The notes beneath the pieces are model-generated. The model was not told where the DNA came from. It saw nothing but the letters and a program-made list of their open reading frames with translations, and did not search any database. Positions 11,289 through 12,659 of a stretch of DNA of 12,659 nucleotides are shown here, piece by piece. Position 1 is the first letter of the stretch; each line of letters begins with the position of its first letter. The translations under genes were made by a program, and so were the position numbers. Origin of the DNA: DATEPR01 sp036503065 (GTDB lineage Bacteria > Actinomycetota > Actinomycetes > Mycobacteriales > Pseudonocardiaceae); assembly GCA_036503065.1 (NCBI GenBank), contig DASXXM010000184.1, positions 1 to 12,659 of the forward strand. The letters are read 5' to 3'.

Positions 11289-11822
11289 TTACTCTTCGTC
11301 CAGCAGACCGGGTGGCGGATCGAGCAGGACCCGGCCGCCGCGCACGTCCACCTCGGGCACGATCTGCCGTACGAACGGCACGAGGGCCTCGCGGCCGTCC
11401 TCCCGGTCCACCACCAGCAGTTCGCCGCCCGCGCCGTGCATGACCTCGCGCACCGTGCCGACGACGTCCCCGGCGACGGTCAGCACGGCGAGGCCCTCGA
11501 GCTGGTGGTCGTAGAACTCGTCCGGGTCCTCGATCGGCGGCAGGTCGGTCGAGTGCGCGCACAGCACGGCATTGCGCAGCTGGTCGGCCGTGTCCCGGTC
11601 GGCCACGCCCTCGAAGCAGACCAACAGCCGCCCGGAGTGGGGCCGGGCGGCTGTCACGGTCAGCGTGCGGGACACCGAGCCATCGCGAGATGTGACGAAC
11701 AACACAGAGCCCACGGCGAAGCGGAGGTCGGCCGAGTCGGTGCGCACGTCGACCATCAGCTCGCCGTGCACGCCGTGTGGCTTGACCACCCGGCCGACCA
11801 TGCGCAGTGCCGGCTCCGTCAT
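11289..11822 (-). CDS. rimM: 16S rRNA processing protein RimM
   Basis: RimM assists maturation of the 30S head and binds S19. The 177-residue protein has the N-terminal RimM beta-barrel with GRVVKPHGVHGELMVDVRTD (10-29) and LCFEG-like VCFEGVADRDTADQLR (68-83), and a C-terminal PRC-barrel (about 100-170) beginning DEFYDHQLEGLAV and ending VLLDPPPGLLDEE. ATG 11822 is chosen over the upstream GTG in the same frame because it lies 1 nt after the KH-protein stop (TGAGATG) and gives the normal N-terminus. It is followed by trmD after 3 nt. Confidence 0.97.
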   Translation of the reverse strand: MTEPALRMVGRVVKPHGVHGELMVDVRTDSADLRFAVGSVLFVTSRDGSVSRTLTVTAARPHSGRLLVCFEGVADRDTADQLRNAVLCAHSTDLPPIEDPDEFYDHQLEGLAVLTVAGDVVGTVREVMHGAGGELLVVDREDGREALVPFVRQIVPEVDVRGGRVLLDPPPGLLDEE

Positions 11823-11823
11823 C

Positions 11824-12063
11824 TCAGCGATCGGTGTCGACCACGTCCACCCGCACGCCGCGACCACCGATACCGGTCATCACGGTGCGCAGCGCGGTCG
11901 CGGTCCGACCACCCCGGCCGATCACCTTGCCGAGATCTTCCGGGTTGACGTGCACTTCGAGGGTGCGCCCGCGACGCGTGGTCAACAGGTTGACCCGCAC
12001 GTCGTCCGGGTGGTCGACGATGCCGCGAACGAGGTGTTCGAGCGCGTCCGCCAGAAAATTCAC
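11824..12063 (-). CDS. khpA: KH-domain RNA-binding protein (KhpA-like)
   Basis: A 79-residue single KH-domain protein. The GxxG nucleic-acid-binding loop is visible as KVIGRGGRTATALRT (46-60), preceded by the beta strands VRVNLLTTRRGRTLEVHV (22-39). Small KH proteins between rpsP and rimM are called KhpA in Gram-positive bacteria, where they bind many RNAs and act with KhpB. The actinobacterial counterpart (Rv2908c in M. tuberculosis) is conserved in this same position. The GTG start at 12063 overlaps the rpsP stop by 4 bp (GTGA), so translation depends on rpsP; the rimM ATG follows 1 nt after the stop. Confidence 0.95.
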   Translation of the reverse strand: MNFLADALEHLVRGIVDHPDDVRVNLLTTRRGRTLEVHVNPEDLGKVIGRGGRTATALRTVMTGIGGRGVRVDVVDTDR

Positions 12064-12509
12064 TGGCTGTCCGGAGCGGCCGCCTGCGCCTCTTCGGCCT
12101 TGGCCGGCTCGGCCTTCCTGCCGCCGCCACGCCGCTTGGGCGTGGTGGCCTCGACGGTCGGCTCCTCGCCCGCGGCGGCCAGTGCGGCCTGGAACAGGAG
12201 TTGCTTGTCCGGCTTGGGCTCGGCGACCCTCAGGGTGCCCTCGGTGCCGGGCAGGCCCTTGAACTTCTGCCAGTCACCGGTGATCTCCAGCAGGTGCTGG
12301 ACCGGCTCGGTCGGCTGCGCGCCGACACCGAGCCAGTACTGCGCCCGCGCGGAGTCGATCTCGATGAAACTCGGCTCCTGCTTCGGGTGGTACTTGCCGA
12401 TCGTCTCGATGGCGCGACCACCGCGACGGGTCCGCGAGTCGGCGATGACCACGCGATAGTAAGGCTGGCGGATCTTGCCGAGGCGCTGGAGCTTGATCTT
12501 GACGGCCAC
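12060..12509 (-). CDS. rpsP: 30S ribosomal protein S16
   Basis: S16 is an assembly protein of the 30S body. The 149-residue product begins with the signature MAVKIKLQRLGKIRQPYYR and VVIADSRTRRGGRAIETIG, followed by GKYHPKQEPSFIEID (38-52) and AQYWLGVGAQPTEPVQ (56-71). The core ends near residue 85; the remaining tail of about 60 residues is Ala/Glu/Lys-rich with a basic patch PKRRGGGRK (124-132), an extension common in actinobacterial S16. The GTG start at 12509 has GAGGAG 11 nt upstream. It is first in the rpsP-KH-rimM-trmD unit and has a promoter candidate at the right edge of the window; ffh is expected further upstream. Confidence 0.98.
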   Translation of the reverse strand: MAVKIKLQRLGKIRQPYYRVVIADSRTRRGGRAIETIGKYHPKQEPSFIEIDSARAQYWLGVGAQPTEPVQHLLEITGDWQKFKGLPGTEGTLRVAEPKPDKQLLFQAALAAAGEEPTVEATTPKRRGGGRKAEPAKAEEAQAAAPDSQ

Positions 12510-12642
12510 GGGTTCGGGTACTCCTCAAACAGTCGGTACATGAGATTCAGGCGCCCGGGGACCGAGTGGGGTCGGCCACGAGTTCCTGGAGTTCAGGTGC
12601 CGCGACTGGGTGAGAGGGACCTGCCGCAGCGGACAGCCGTTC
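12510..12642 (-). promoter_or_regulatory. rpsP 5' leader
   Basis: About 130 nt between the putative transcription start and the rpsP GTG. It contains GCAGGTC, which recurs in the rplS leader at a similar distance from the promoter, and complementary words CAGGT and ACCTG that could pair over about 20 nt. The gene-free stretch has no convincing leader peptide. A regulatory role is inferred. Confidence 0.3.
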
Positions 12643-12651
12643 ATTCTGCCA
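12643..12651 (-). promoter_or_regulatory. Extended -10 promoter candidate for the rpsP operon
   Basis: On the minus strand TGG (12651-12649) directly precedes CAGAAT (12648-12643), an extended -10 element. The surrounding TCTGGCA matches the one upstream of rplS. The -35 would lie at or beyond the window edge and cannot be judged. Transcription would start near 12636. Confidence 0.45.
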
Positions 12652-12659
12652 GACGACCC

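Noticed and set aside
10497..11948. A 483-codon plus-strand frame
   Set aside because: It is antisense to trmD, rimM and the KH gene. Its His/Val/Asp-rich translation is the usual mirror of GC-rich coding DNA.
12510..12541. Leader peptide starting at ATG 12541 upstream of rpsP (MYRLFEEYPNPWP)
   Set aside because: It has no own ribosome binding site, reads into rpsP in another frame for about 100 codons, and overlaps the rpsP Shine-Dalgarno.

Overview
The window is a high-GC actinobacterial core-genome segment. Most genes lie on the minus strand and read right to left. The order rpsP, KH protein, rimM, trmD, rplS, lepB, rnhB, DUF2469, yraN, yifB, dprA, xerC, rpsB is the conserved actinobacterial order, also known from Mycobacterium tuberculosis Rv2909c to Rv2890c. 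Here a whiG sporulation sigma factor gene sits between xerC and rpsB, which points to a filamentous, developing actinomycete. The overall look suggests Pseudonocardiales (Saccharothrix/Lentzea/Actinosynnema-like), but that rank is inference.

Right part (12.66 to 10.0 kb): a translation/ribosome-maturation operon. rpsP (S16), khpA-like KH protein, rimM and trmD are nearly fused (4-bp overlap, 1-nt gap, 3-nt gap). rplS (L19) follows after a 182-bp gap that carries its own extended -10 promoter candidate. The rpsP and rplS upstream regions share promoter and leader words. A strong hairpin separates rplS from lepB.

Middle (9.9 to 7.8 kb): lepB (signal peptidase I), rnhB (RNase HII) and a DUF2469 gene, overlapping end to start. 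A 116-bp gap with paired TGTCCACA-type sites follows. Then yraN, yifB and dprA are translationally coupled (1-bp and 4-bp overlaps): a putative nuclease, a ComM/YifB AAA+ ATPase and the DNA-uptake/recombination mediator DprA.

A 634-bp gap (3964-4597) without a convincing gene contains a degenerate 15-bp tandem repeat, a 40-codon ORF and a 13-bp palindrome touching the xerC ribosome binding site. xerC then overlaps whiG by 29 bp. WhiG has an unusual N-terminal extension of about 165 residues, low in complexity. The only plus-strand gene is a small membrane-anchored M23-like protein, convergent with whiG and divergent from rpsB. It keeps the zinc ligands but lacks both accessory catalytic histidines. 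The 346-bp rpsB/M23 intergenic region has two perfect hairpins in the presumed rpsB leader and a second 20-bp-spaced pair of DnaA-box-like sites. rpsB runs off the left edge.

I found no mobile element, CRISPR array, tRNA, rRNA or obvious defence system. The locus is largely conserved housekeeping. The novelty candidates are the WhiG extension, the degenerate M23 protein, the structured leaders and the paired TGTCCACA sites.
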